A stretch of 10,478 nt of DNA from contig CABTWG010000043.1 in NCBI GenBank assembly GCA_902488455.1, forward strand, positions 1-10,478. Direction: 5' to 3'. Of this stretch, positions 1-5,709 are shown one piece after another. The position numbers and the translations under genes were made by a program. Source of the DNA: an uncultured Peptoniphilus sp. (GTDB taxonomy: Bacteria; Bacillota; Clostridia; Tissierellales; Peptoniphilaceae). The notes under the pieces were generated by a model. It saw nothing but the letters and a program-made list of their open reading frames with translations. It was not told the origin of the DNA and ran no database searches. Position 1 is the first letter of the stretch; the number at the start of each line of letters is the position of its first letter.

Positions 1-8
1 AGGTGGTC

Positions 9-42
9 GTCACCCTGAGCGAACGAAGTGAGTCGAATGGGT
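9..42 (+). repeat. Type-A modular hairpin repeat (short form)
   Basis: The copy has outer arms CACCC...GGGT and inner CGA/TCG pairing around ACGAAGTGAG. It differs by one base from the copy at 5300-5333 (GAATGGGT against GAACGGGT). An almost identical copy lies inverted at 10401-10431. Eight further bases at the left edge (AGGTGGTC) are also shared, in reverse complement, with 5118-5125 and 10433-10440. Confidence 0.8.
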
Positions 43-104
43 ACAGCCTCCGAAGACCCAATCCAATTGAGCTGATTCATCAATAATTGACCCCACCAAT
101 GGAG

Positions 105-225
105 AGATCCTTCGAAGCCCTAGTCGAAATCTCCGATTTCGTTACAGGTCTCGTGCATAGAGTTCCAAAGAAGCCGAATGTAATGAAGGCTGATTTGCTG
201 AACTCGACTGCCTCTCAGGATGACC
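105..225 (-). repeat. Type-A repeat, long-insert form (reverse copy)
   Basis: The outer arms are AGATCCTTCGA (105-115) and CTCAGGATGAC (214-224), the AGGAT-arm variant of the type-A family. Between them lies an insert of about 95 bases that is shared, inverted, with 5163-5272. The shared features are an AAATC/GATTT stem next to CTAGTCG or CGGCTAG, GGTCT or AGACC, the GTTCCAAAGAAG block, and CGACTGCCTCTCAGG. The inner stem GAAATC-TCC-GATTTC (125-139) matches GAAATC-GAA-GATTTC in the other copy. Confidence 0.75.
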
Positions 226-292
226 AGTTGGAAGTATTGTCTCTCGATATGTATTAATCATTATTCTAGTTTAAAGAATTTACGCCTTCGCT

Positions 293-314
293 GTGGAACC
301 TGGATTTCCGCTAC
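293..314 (-). repeat. Type-B hairpin repeat (degenerate copy)
   Basis: GTGGAA...TTCCGCTAC keeps the GGAA/TTCC stem (295-298 with 306-309) of the GTAGCGGAAGC...GCTTCC family, but has lost the inner GC/GC pairs. It aligns with the copy at 10210-10234 in opposite orientation. Confidence 0.6.
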
Positions 315-382
315 GGGGATAACATTTAAGTATTTTTTATTTTACGGCTTTGCCTGAGGTAAAATAATTTGGTATCGAGGCT

Positions 383-404
383 AATGTAAGCAGATTACTT
401 CTAC
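383..404 (-). repeat. Diverged type-B hairpin with compensated stem
   Basis: The position matches the type-B hairpin of 10118-10142. The stem is GTAA (386-389) with TTAC (395-398) where other copies have GGAA with TTCC. The second stem base changed from G to T and its partner from C to A, so pairing is kept. Confidence 0.45.
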
Positions 405-504
405 TACATTTGATTATAAAACTCTAACGTCACAAGCATTATTAATACGCACTTTTTATTTTTTAGCATATCTTAATAGAATTTCATTAAACTTATAAAT
501 TCAA

Positions 505-522
505 ATGCTATACGTATAGCAT
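505..522. other. Perfect 18-bp palindrome
   Basis: ATGCTATACGTATAGCAT is identical to its own reverse complement. It lies about 50 bases past the stop codon of the minus-strand lipoprotein gene and just beyond that operon's terminator. Its right end (AGCATCT, 518-524) can also pair with AGATGCT (541-547), which overlaps one arm of the terminator, so alternative foldings are possible. It could be a second hairpin stabilising the transcript end or a binding site for a dimeric regulator. No downstream minus-strand gene is in view to decide. Confidence 0.6.
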
Positions 523-532
523 CTAAAGCAAT

Positions 533-561
533 AAAAAAATAGATGCTTTCACGCACCTATT
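533..561 (-). terminator. Intrinsic terminator of the TRAP-TAXI operon
   Basis: On the minus strand the sequence reads UAGGUGC-GUGAAA-GCAUCUA followed by six U residues. The seven-pair stem contains one G-U pair and has a six-base loop, with A residues before and U residues after. It begins about 15 bases after the stop codon at 575-577. This is the expected end of the operon transcript. Confidence 0.85.
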
Positions 562-574
562 TTCTAAAATTTTA

Positions 575-1036
575 CTATTTTACTTCGTTTCCATCTACTT
601 TCAAACTCTTTAGGACTCTTTCTTCACCGAGTTCATATTCCATTTCAATCTCTCTTTCCTTGCCTGTCTGTTCGTTCTTGTCTTTGGATATTGAGATTAT
701 GGTGTCATTTTCTTTTTTTATGCTCCATGATTCAACCGTTGCTGGATTTATTATTTCAATATTCTTATCTTCTAAGAAGGCATTCACTGCACTGGCTTCG
801 TCCACCACTTCTTCGTCGTTTAGATTGGTATCGAATTTTATTTCTGCAAATCCACCTGCTGATGATGAAGCTGGTTCTTCTGTGTTTACTTCCTCGGTTT
901 TATTGTTTTTTTTGTTATCGACTTGGTTTTCTATCTTATTGTTGTTTTTATCGTTCTTGTTTTCATTATTATTTTTATTCTTTCCGCATCCTGTTAGAAT
1001 TAGTAGACACGCTAAAAATATACTTAAGTACTTCAT
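575..1036 (-). CDS. Asn/Lys-rich lipoprotein of unknown function
   Basis: This is a 153-residue exported lipoprotein. Residues 1-17 form a type II signal peptide (MKYLSIFLACLLILTGC), with lipobox LTGC and the lipidated Cys at 17. A highly charged, Asn/Lys-rich low-complexity tether follows (about 18-50), then a Glu/Ser-rich stretch and a compact C-terminal domain (about 62-153) with alternating beta-like segments. I do not recognise that domain. The start at 1036 is chosen because GAGGAGG lies six bases upstream. An in-frame ATG ten codons earlier (1066) abuts the upstream stop codon and has no ribosome binding site. It is the last gene of the TRAP-TAXI operon, 30 bases after the preceding gene and just before the terminator. 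An accessory role in substrate capture is inference only. Confidence 0.85.
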   Translation of the reverse strand: MKYLSIFLACLLILTGCGKNKNNNENKNDKNNNKIENQVDNKKNNKTEEVNTEEPASSSAGGFAEIKFDTNLNDEEVVDEASAVNAFLEDKNIEIINPATVESWSIKKENDTIISISKDKNEQTGKEREIEMEYELGEERVLKSLKVDGNEVK

Positions 1037-1066
1037 AAAAATCCTCCTCTGTCTATTTATACCCAT

Positions 1067-1429
1067 TTATTTGCCAATGAAATTAATTCCATAGGCGTCA
1101 AGGATTTCTAGGACTGCTGATTTGATCTCTCCTCTTTCAAAATCCATGGATTTTAGTTCGTCATCGTCTAGTTCGTTGATCTTTTTGTAGAAATTTAGGG
1201 CTAGTTTTAGATAGTTCATTGAGTTTGGATCGAGGTTTTCAAAGACACATTCGTCTGCTACGTTTAAATCTCCGCTTGATACAAGCTCCATCAGTTCGTC
1301 GTAGATCTTGTCTTCTTTGGTCTTATTGTCTATATTTTCGTATTCATAGTCGAGATCGTCGGTGTAGATGCTTGCTGTCATCTTTATTATGTCGTTTATC
1401 TCCCTCATAAATGTATCGTTTTTTATCAT
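1067..1429 (-). CDS. Small acidic DUF6483-like protein
   Basis: This is a 120-residue, Asp/Glu-rich, apparently cytoplasmic protein with no signal peptide or membrane segment. The N-terminus (MIKNDTFMREINDIIKM) resembles the 'NDxxMRxI' opening I associate with the DUF6483 family of Firmicutes; I recall this rather than having searched it. The rest is predicted helical, as in helical-repeat or TPR-like proteins (e.g. SGDLNVADECVFENL, LKLALNFYKKINELDDDEL). The ATG overlaps the TGA of the TAXI-binding-protein gene in an ATGA junction. The last codons of that gene (GAG GAG GTT) form its ribosome binding site, so translation is coupled. The function is unknown. Its place next to a transporter hints at a regulatory or accessory role, but may only reflect shared expression. 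Confidence 0.8.
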   Translation of the reverse strand: MIKNDTFMREINDIIKMTASIYTDDLDYEYENIDNKTKEDKIYDELMELVSSGDLNVADECVFENLDPNSMNYLKLALNFYKKINELDDDELKSMDFERGEIKSAVLEILDAYGINFIGK

Positions 1430-2361
1430 TTTAAAACCTCCTCATAGTACTTCATAGCTCCAGGGTGCATCGGAATTACTCCTGCGCCTTTCGTCGCGTC
1501 TTCTATCTTTACTGTTTTTAAAACTTTGTTTTCCTTCTTAAGCTCTTCGATATTTTCCCAAAATACTTTTGTAAAATTATATACTAGTTCGTCGTCACAG
1601 TCGCTTCTTGTGTAGATGAGCATCCTTGTTGCTGTGGTATTTATATCTTCTTCGCTACTATATACGTCTTTTTTTATCGTATATTTTTCGTACCAAGGAT
1701 ATTTTGCTATGACTTTTTCTATTTCTTCTTCCGGCATACTTAAAACTTTTGAGTTGGTGGTTAAGATCATCTCTGTTATCTGTGCACTTGGTGCTCCTGC
1801 CATGATCCACACGCCGTCCATCGATCCGAGCTTCATCTCTTCCATACTTTCTCTCGGTCCAAGATGAACTTTGTTTTCCGTTTCGCTGCCAATTGCGTCC
1901 ATATGGTAGAAGTATTCCATCTCTGTACTTGATCCTACTGCCCCTGATGAAAACTTCTTGCCTTCTAAGTCGGCTAGAGAATCTATGTTTTTATCTTTTA
2001 GCACCACTACCTGGTTCGGATTTAAGTATAGGGATGCGATGACGCGAAGATCTTTGTTTTCTCTTCCTTTGAAGATTCCTTCGCCTTCGTAACTCATGGA
2101 AACTATTGACGATACTCCAAAGGATATATTTGCGTCCTTATCATAGATTATATTTAGATTGTCGATTCCTCCTCCCGATGCTTCGATTGTCGCTTTGAAT
2201 TCTCCTGTTTCGTTTAAAATCCTCGCGATAGACGCACCTAGCGGATAAAGGGATCCTCCTGTGCCTGCTGTCGGCATGCTGACCTTGTACTTATAATCTT
2301 TGCAAGCTGTTAGGAGGGAAAGTATCATCGCAAGGATCATAATTCTATAAAATTTCTTCAT
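1426..2361 (-). CDS. TAXI-family TRAP transporter solute-binding lipoprotein
   Basis: This is the extracytoplasmic substrate-binding subunit of a TRAP transporter, anchored to the outer face of the membrane. Its 311 residues are about the usual length for the family. Residues 1-20 are a lipoprotein signal peptide ending in LLTAC (Cys20). Family landmarks are GTGGSLYPLG (33-42), which opens the mature domain, ASGGGIDNLNII (61-72), the INxGxS-like stretch ISFGVSS (79-85), and DLEGKKFSSGAVGSSTE (131-147) in the hinge/ligand region. Known TAXI proteins bind glutamate, other dicarboxylates or related small acids; the sequence does not settle the substrate. The start has GGAGGT five bases upstream. 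The gene overlaps the end of the permease gene by 17 bases and the next gene by 4, so the subunits are translationally coupled. Confidence 0.93.
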   Translation of the reverse strand: MKKFYRIMILAMILSLLTACKDYKYKVSMPTAGTGGSLYPLGASIARILNETGEFKATIEASGGGIDNLNIIYDKDANISFGVSSIVSMSYEGEGIFKGRENKDLRVIASLYLNPNQVVVLKDKNIDSLADLEGKKFSSGAVGSSTEMEYFYHMDAIGSETENKVHLGPRESMEEMKLGSMDGVWIMAGAPSAQITEMILTTNSKVLSMPEEEIEKVIAKYPWYEKYTIKKDVYSSEEDINTTATRMLIYTRSDCDDELVYNFTKVFWENIEELKKENKVLKTVKIEDATKGAGVIPMHPGAMKYYEEVLK

Positions 2362-4153
2362 CTCTACCTCCTAACTTAGAAAGTATTACAAAACCTACTA
2401 CTATTATAAATCCCACAACTGACGAATAAAATTCCGGATAGAGAAGTAGCACTCCTCCAACCATAAAAATTATTCTATTAAACATACTTAAATCTCTCTT
2501 TAAATATCCGATATTTGAAATCGCCATTGCAAAAGTACCTAAGATTCCAAGACATAGGTAAAATAATACTTCAAGCGCTGGTCCTTCTCCCAAGAAATAT
2601 GGATTTACAAGGAAGAAGAATGGAACTAAAAATCCATGAAGTCCAAGCCTCATCGCTGTAAGTGAAGTCTTGACCATGTCAGATTTTGCAATTGAACTTG
2701 CCATATATGAAGAGATTGCCACAGGCGGAGTTATATTCGATAGACAGGCGTAGATTAGACAGAATAATCCTGAAGCCATGTAAGATACTCCGTAGGAATT
2801 TAGAAGTGGACTTGCAATGGTGTAGATAATTACAAAGGAAGCCACTCCAGGCACTCCCATTCCAAGAATTATGGATAGTATTGCAATTATAATTGCTGAT
2901 AGAATCATGGAACGAACACCGTTGGAAGTTATAAAACCTATAACAGAGACCCCAAGTCCGCTTAGGGATTCAGTGCCAATAATAAGCCCAATCATCACAA
3001 CAGAGATTCCAATCTTTATGGATTCCATTGAGCCTTCGTATATTGCATCTAAGACATCTTTAAAGCTCATCCTCGTGTGAGCTCTTAGAAGAGAAACGAA
3101 GTAGACGTTAGCTGTAGAAATTAAAATTGCCTTTATGATATTTGCCTGAAAATATATTAGTACTATCAAAAGTATGATTGGAATGAGAAGATGAAAATTG
3201 TTTTTAAACTCTTCTCTTCTGTTGATAGTAACCTCTGAGGATTTAATATTCGACTTTTGCGCTTCAAAATGCACCGCGAAGAGAATCCCTGAATAGAATA
3301 AAATCGCAGGAATGATCGAAGCCTTGACGATGTCAAGATAATTGATATTTAAAAACTCAGCCATGACAAAAGCTGCCGCACCCATAATAGGAGGACAGAA
3401 CTGACCACCGGTGGAACTTACAGCTTCGACGGCAGCAGCAAAGTCGCTACTGTAGCCAGATTTTTTCATCATTGGAATGGTAAATGTGCCAGTAGTCGCC
3501 ACATTTGCCACAGCAGAACCATTGATCATGCCCATAAATGCAGAGCTAACTACGCTTACCTTGGCAGAGCCACCGCTGGTGTTTCCAAATAGCGAAAGGG
3601 AAATATTGGCGATGAAGTCAGTAAGCCCTGCAAACTTTAAAAATGATCCGAAAATCATAAATAGAAATATGTAGGACATGGACACAGAAGTTCCAGTACC
3701 GAAAAATCCAGAAGTTGAGTAGATCATGTGGGAGACAATCCTCTTTAAAGAAAAGCCATTGTGACCGATAGGCGCCGGGATAAATTTTCCAAAATATAGA
3801 AAAAAAAGAAAAAATAGTCCCAAAACTGTGACGGTCTTGTTGGTTTTAAGCCCCATAAAGATAAATATAATTATGAGAAGTGCACCAACATATACATCTA
3901 GCTCATTTAAGTATCCGCCTCGAAGAATCCTCGCGTTTTGACTTAAAATTATGTATAAAAAGGCTGGAATTTCAAAAAGATAAAATATCTTATTGGATTT
4001 AGAAAAGTATGCTCCCAAAATAAATAGAAGCATCACATGGATGTATCGTGAAATTAAAACATCGAATGAAAATATATTAAAACATATATTTGCTGCAAAA
4101 AATATGAGCAGCAGCAGTTTTTTTATTCTTAACTCTTTAGAATCTTGTGACAT
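2345..4153 (-). CDS. TRAP-TAXI transporter fused permease subunit (DctQM type)
   Basis: This integral membrane transporter has the small (Q) and large (M) TRAP subunits fused. It drives ion-gradient-coupled uptake of the ligand delivered by the neighbouring TAXI protein. Its 602 residues are mostly hydrophobic. The first ~125 residues hold the Q-like helices. The M domain shows the two pseudo-symmetric re-entrant regions typical of the family: GMINGSAVANVATTGT (about 208-223) with GGQFCPPIMGAAAFV (249-263), and GMGVPG (431-436) with TPPVAISSY (475-483). A C-terminal group of helices follows, as in other fused TAXI permeases. I take the ATG at 4153 because GAGGTG lies four bases before it. In-frame ATGs at 4165 and 4171 lack a ribosome binding site. 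It is first in the operon, with a TATAAT about 40 bases upstream, and its 3' end overlaps the binding-protein gene. Confidence 0.93.
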   Translation of the reverse strand: MSQDSKELRIKKLLLLIFFAANICFNIFSFDVLISRYIHVMLLFILGAYFSKSNKIFYLFEIPAFLYIILSQNARILRGGYLNELDVYVGALLIIIFIFMGLKTNKTVTVLGLFFLFFLYFGKFIPAPIGHNGFSLKRIVSHMIYSTSGFFGTGTSVSMSYIFLFMIFGSFLKFAGLTDFIANISLSLFGNTSGGSAKVSVVSSAFMGMINGSAVANVATTGTFTIPMMKKSGYSSDFAAAVEAVSSTGGQFCPPIMGAAAFVMAEFLNINYLDIVKASIIPAILFYSGILFAVHFEAQKSNIKSSEVTINRREEFKNNFHLLIPIILLIVLIYFQANIIKAILISTANVYFVSLLRAHTRMSFKDVLDAIYEGSMESIKIGISVVMIGLIIGTESLSGLGVSVIGFITSNGVRSMILSAIIIAILSIILGMGVPGVASFVIIYTIASPLLNSYGVSYMASGLFCLIYACLSNITPPVAISSYMASSIAKSDMVKTSLTAMRLGLHGFLVPFFFLVNPYFLGEGPALEVLFYLCLGILGTFAMAISNIGYLKRDLSMFNRIIFMVGGVLLLYPEFYSSVVGFIIVVGFVILSKLGGRDEEIL

Positions 4154-4194
4154 TTTACACCTCATAGACATTTTAACATATTATCGAGTGTAAA

Positions 4195-4200
4195 ATTATA
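4195..4200 (-). promoter_or_regulatory. Probable -10 box for the TRAP-TAXI operon
   Basis: The minus strand reads TATAAT here, which would give a leader of about 35 bases before the permease ATG. The -35 region (TTTTAT with a 17-base spacer) is a poor match. The 86-base divergent spacer 4154-4239 must also carry the hpf promoter. The best plus-strand candidate is TTAACA (4173-4178), 17 bases, TTATAA (4196-4201), which is weak. Confidence 0.4.
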
Positions 4201-4239
4201 AAAAATTGGGTAACAATATAAAAAGACAGGAGGTACATT

Positions 4240-4764
4240 ATGAAACTTATATTAACAGGCAAAAATCTAACCTTGACAGATGATTTAAAGGCATTGGCAG
4301 AAAAGAAATTATCCAAATTGGACAAGTACTTTGCAGATGAAGTTGAGGCAAGGGTGGTATTTTCTCATATCAAGAACAGAAAGAGAATAGAAGTCACAGT
4401 GTTCTTAAAGGGAGCTACCCTAAGAGCAGAAGAGACTTCAGACGATATGGAAACTTCCATGGACAAAGTGGTAGATGTACTTTCAAGACAAGTTAGAAAG
4501 TACAAGACAAGACTAAAGAACAAGAGTCAACATAAAGAAACCATTAGATTCGAAAACTTCGAAGAACCTAATGAAGAACCAAAAGAAAAGATCGTTAAGA
4601 GAAAGAAATTTAAACTTCGTCCAATGGTTGAAGAAGAAGCAGTGGTTCAAATGGAACTTCTAAACCACGATTTCTTTGTATATATCAATGAAAAAGATGG
4701 AACTCCGGCTGTAATCTACAGAAGAGATGATGGAGATTACGGAATAATAGAAACTGAAAATTAA
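4240..4764 (+). CDS. hpf: Long-form ribosome hibernation-promoting factor
   Basis: This cytosolic protein binds the 30S subunit and pairs 70S ribosomes into inactive 100S dimers in slow growth or stress. The long form (174 residues here; about 170-190 is typical) does both jobs in one polypeptide. Residues 1-100 are the YfiA/HPF beta-alpha-beta ribosome-binding domain (MKLILTGKNLTLTDDL; basic LSRQVRKYKTRLKNK near its end). An acidic linker (105-118) follows, then the C-terminal dimerisation domain (about 123-172; KFKLRPMVEEEAVVQMELL, then DFFVYINEKDG and AVIYRRDDGDYGII). AGGAGGT lies five bases before the ATG. It is transcribed alone, divergently from the TRAP-TAXI operon, and has its own terminator. 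In many Firmicutes hpf sits near secA/prfB; neither is here. Confidence 0.96.
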   Translation: MKLILTGKNLTLTDDLKALAEKKLSKLDKYFADEVEARVVFSHIKNRKRIEVTVFLKGATLRAEETSDDMETSMDKVVDVLSRQVRKYKTRLKNKSQHKETIRFENFEEPNEEPKEKIVKRKKFKLRPMVEEEAVVQMELLNHDFFVYINEKDGTPAVIYRRDDGDYGIIETEN

Positions 4765-4782
4765 TTATTTGTGTGAATAATA

Positions 4783-4810
4783 AGGAAAGAGTCAGCTCTT
4801 TCCTTTTTTT
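4783..4810 (+). terminator. Intrinsic terminator after hpf
   Basis: AGGAAAGAG (4783-4791), loop TCAG, CTCTTTCCT (4796-4804), then six more T residues. The nine-pair stem is perfect and the T tract ends at 4810. It isolates hpf from the repeat region and the downstream operon. Confidence 0.93.
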
Positions 4811-4891
4811 GGTTTTTGTGGAAGAAAGAATTGGGTCCAGTTATGTAAAGGATATTTATTTACAAAAATTTAGATCTTAGGAATCATGTTA

Positions 4892-4932
4892 GACCCTTCG
4901 ACTTCGATGGACACCGTCTCCACTCAGGATGA
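4892..4932 (-). repeat. Type-A hairpin repeat (mixed arms)
   Basis: In reverse complement this begins like the CATCCTGAG copy at 10294-10336, including GGAGACGGTG, but ends in the GGGT-type arm (GTCGAAGGGT). It looks like a chimera of the two arm types. The inner stem is poor. Confidence 0.65.
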
Positions 4933-5002
4933 CCGTGTAAAGGTGTAGATCTCACATAATTTATTTTCATCAACAAAAACATTCCGTGCAGAGCCTATCG
5001 GC

Positions 5003-5026
5003 ATGGAAGCTGGTAGCTTCCGCTAC
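5003..5026 (-). repeat. Type-B hairpin repeat
   Basis: GGAAGCT (5005-5011), loop GGT, AGCTTCC (5015-5021), followed by GCTAC. It is the reverse complement of the copy at 10118-10142 across the whole hairpin. Confidence 0.75.
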
Positions 5027-5063
5027 AAAAAAAAACATTAATACTTGATCTCACCAAAGTTAT

Positions 5064-5117
5064 ACCCGTTCGACTTCGACGGTTCAACTATGTTCCGCCA
5101 TCTTCGCTCAGGGTGAC
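5064..5117 (-). repeat. Type-A hairpin repeat (extended inner arm)
   Basis: The outer arms are ACCCGTTCGACTTCG and CGCTCAGGGTGAC. The inner segment between GACGG (5078-5082) and CCGCCATC (5095-5102) pairs only imperfectly, which makes this a longer and less regular variant. Confidence 0.65.
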
Positions 5118-5163
5118 GACCACCTACTGGCACAATTTTCAAGAAATAACCCAATGAATACAG
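5118..5163 (+). repeat. Short shared segment D, first copy
   Basis: It opens with GACCACCTACT and continues through TTTCAAGA, ATAACCC, ATGAA and ACAG. The same order of blocks fills 10433-10478, with small substitutions and shifts. In both places it follows a reverse type-A repeat, so it appears to be part of a larger repeated unit that continues past the window end. Confidence 0.65.
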
Positions 5164-5272
5164 TCACCCTGAGAGGCAGTCGTGTTCTGCAAATCAAACT
5201 TCGCAATGCTCGTCTTCTTTGGAACACTTTGCATAAGACCTGCTACGAAATCGAAGATTTCGGCTAGGGCTT
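5163..5272 (+). repeat. Type-A repeat, long-insert form
   Basis: It starts with GTCACCCTGAGAGGCAGTCG and ends in GAAATC-GAA-GATTTC (5247-5261) and GGCTAGGGCTTT. It aligns, inverted, with 105-225 over most of its length. The expected closing arm (TCGAATGGGT) is missing, so this copy looks truncated. Confidence 0.75.
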
Positions 5273-5299
5273 TAACGCTACAAAGTCCTCCCAACTACA

Positions 5300-5333
5300 G
5301 TCACCCTGAGCGAACGAAGTGAGTCGAACGGGT
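5300..5333 (+). repeat. Type-A modular hairpin repeat (short form)
   Basis: It matches 33 of 34 bases of 9-42. The following bases (CTAACCTC, then GCAAATGAAATC at 5357-5368) are shared with the sequence after the copy at 9985-10028. Confidence 0.8.
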
Positions 5334-5362
5334 CTAACCTCTGTAGAGCAATTTAGGCAAAT

Positions 5363-5397
5363 GAAATCAAATATTTCGGCTAGGGCTTCGAACGGGT
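5363..5397 (+). repeat. Partial type-A repeat (right half)
   Basis: GAAATC...GATTTCG-like sequence (here GAAATCAAATATTTCG), GGCTAGGGCTTCG and the closing arm AACGGGT. This supplies the closing arm that the copy at 5163-5272 lacks, and may be a displaced or recombined half. Confidence 0.5.
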
Positions 5398-5413
5398 ATA
5401 ACTTCCGAGGGTC

Positions 5414-5596
5414 TTGTTCTTAACAATAAAAAATATGTTACCCTAAATATAATCCACAAAAAAATTAATTCTACCTTAAAATCACGAGCATATTTTCTCA
5501 ACTAAAAAATAAAATCCAATAAATTGCACAAATTTTACATAAAATTTATTATTATCCACAAAAGTATTTCAAAATCCAAAAATGTGTAGAAAAACC
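5414..5596. other. AT-rich spacer before the DnaA-box cluster
   Basis: This is a markedly AT-rich stretch with A and T runs and no repeats of the A/B families or open reading frame worth calling. It contains TAATCCACA (5450-5458) and the perfect DnaA box TTATCCACA (5552-5560). If the cluster that follows is an origin, this would be the natural place for the unwinding element. Confidence 0.45.
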
Positions 5597-5657
5597 TGTG
5601 GAGAATGTGGAGAACTTTGTGGAGAATGTATTTAGCAAGGGATGAAGCTGTGGATTA
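5450..5657. promoter_or_regulatory. Cluster of DnaA-box-like 9-mers
   Basis: There is one perfect consensus box, TTATCCACA (5552-5560). Five further 9-mers are one base away: TAATCCACA (5450-5458), TGTGGAGAA three times on the opposite strand (5597-5605, 5606-5614, 5618-5626), and TGTGGATTA (5649-5657). The three TGTGGAGAA copies are nearly back to back and share an orientation. They lie 40-110 bases upstream of the promoter of the next operon. No dnaA or dnaN gene is in the window, so this may be part of an origin, a DnaA-titration site, or a DnaA-controlled promoter. Confidence 0.5.
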
Positions 5658-5693
5658 CTTTTCAACTTTAAGACACATACGACCTTTTAATAA

Positions 5694-5702
5694 TGTTATA
5701 AT
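5694..5702 (+). promoter_or_regulatory. Extended -10 promoter, probably giving a leaderless mRNA
   Basis: TGTTATAAT is a perfect extended -10 element (TGnTATAAT). The hexamer ends at 5702, so initiation is expected near 5709-5710. The ATG of the exporter-like gene is 5710-5712, and no ribosome binding site precedes it. No convincing -35 box is present, which suits an extended -10 promoter. Confidence 0.6.
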
Positions 5703-5709
5703 ATTAAGT

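Larger units (their letters stand above)
216..404 (-). repeat. Composite repeat segment, inverted copy of 10118-10300
   Basis: Read as reverse complement, 10118-10300 follows this segment module by module: the CTCAGGATGAC arm, GTC.CTCGATAT, CTAGTTTAAAGAATTTACGC followed by CTTCG, CTGTGGAA, TTCCGCTAC, ACGGCTTT.GCCTGA, AAAATAATTT.GTATCGA, and a second type-B hairpin. The 33-base stretch around 265-297 differs only by one inserted base. Other parts are clearly diverged, so the duplication is not recent. Confidence 0.75.
1..430. repeat. Repeat-packed spacer, left end of window
   Basis: This stretch has no supportable gene. From left to right it holds a type-A hairpin (9-42), a long-insert type-A copy in reverse orientation (105-225), a shared segment with the core CTAGTTTAAAGAATTTACGC (267-286), a type-B hairpin (293-314), an AT-rich segment around ACGGCTTTGCCTGA (344-357), and a diverged type-B hairpin (383-404). 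The same modules recur in the opposite orientation at 10118-10440, so the two window ends are imperfect inverted repeats. The spacer is visibly richer in G and C than the neighbouring genes. From about 430 to 500 I see only AT-rich sequence without recognisable structure. Confidence 0.75.
4811..5413. repeat. Repeat-packed spacer, middle of window
   Basis: There is no gene here. Type-A hairpins lie at 4892-4932, 5064-5117, 5163-5272 (long form), 5300-5333 and partly at 5363-5397. A type-B hairpin lies at 5003-5026. A 46-base segment at 5118-5163 matches the last 46 bases of the window. The order from 4892 to 5026 (type-A reverse arm, AT-rich spacer, type-B) matches that of 216-404 but is more diverged. 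The first ~80 bases after the hpf terminator show nothing recognisable. Confidence 0.75.

Noticed and set aside
1037..1066. Ten-codon longer lipoprotein beginning at 1066
   Set aside because: No ribosome binding site. It would push a charged segment (GINRQRRIF) in front of a signal peptide that is complete from 1036, where GAGGAGG is well placed.
543..1094. Plus-strand open frame opposite the lipoprotein gene
   Set aside because: It is a shadow of the Asn/Lys-rich minus-strand gene: its residues are the Ser/Phe/Leu-rich complement. It has no binding site and crosses the terminator.
4892..5397. CRISPR array
   Set aside because: Repeats vary in length, orientation and inner sequence, spacing is irregular, and no cas genes are present.
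4811..5413. Riboswitch or T-box upstream of the exporter operon
   Set aside because: The structured part consists of repeats shared with spacers not upstream of any gene. The likely promoter lies far downstream at 5694-5702, so this region would not be in the operon's leader.
5605..5709. Upstream extension of the exporter gene to an ATG at 5605
   Set aside because: It would translate three DnaA-box-like repeats and the promoter. Family members begin near the LKLKNKIGLRSIKTA-type sequence, which the 5710 start supplies.
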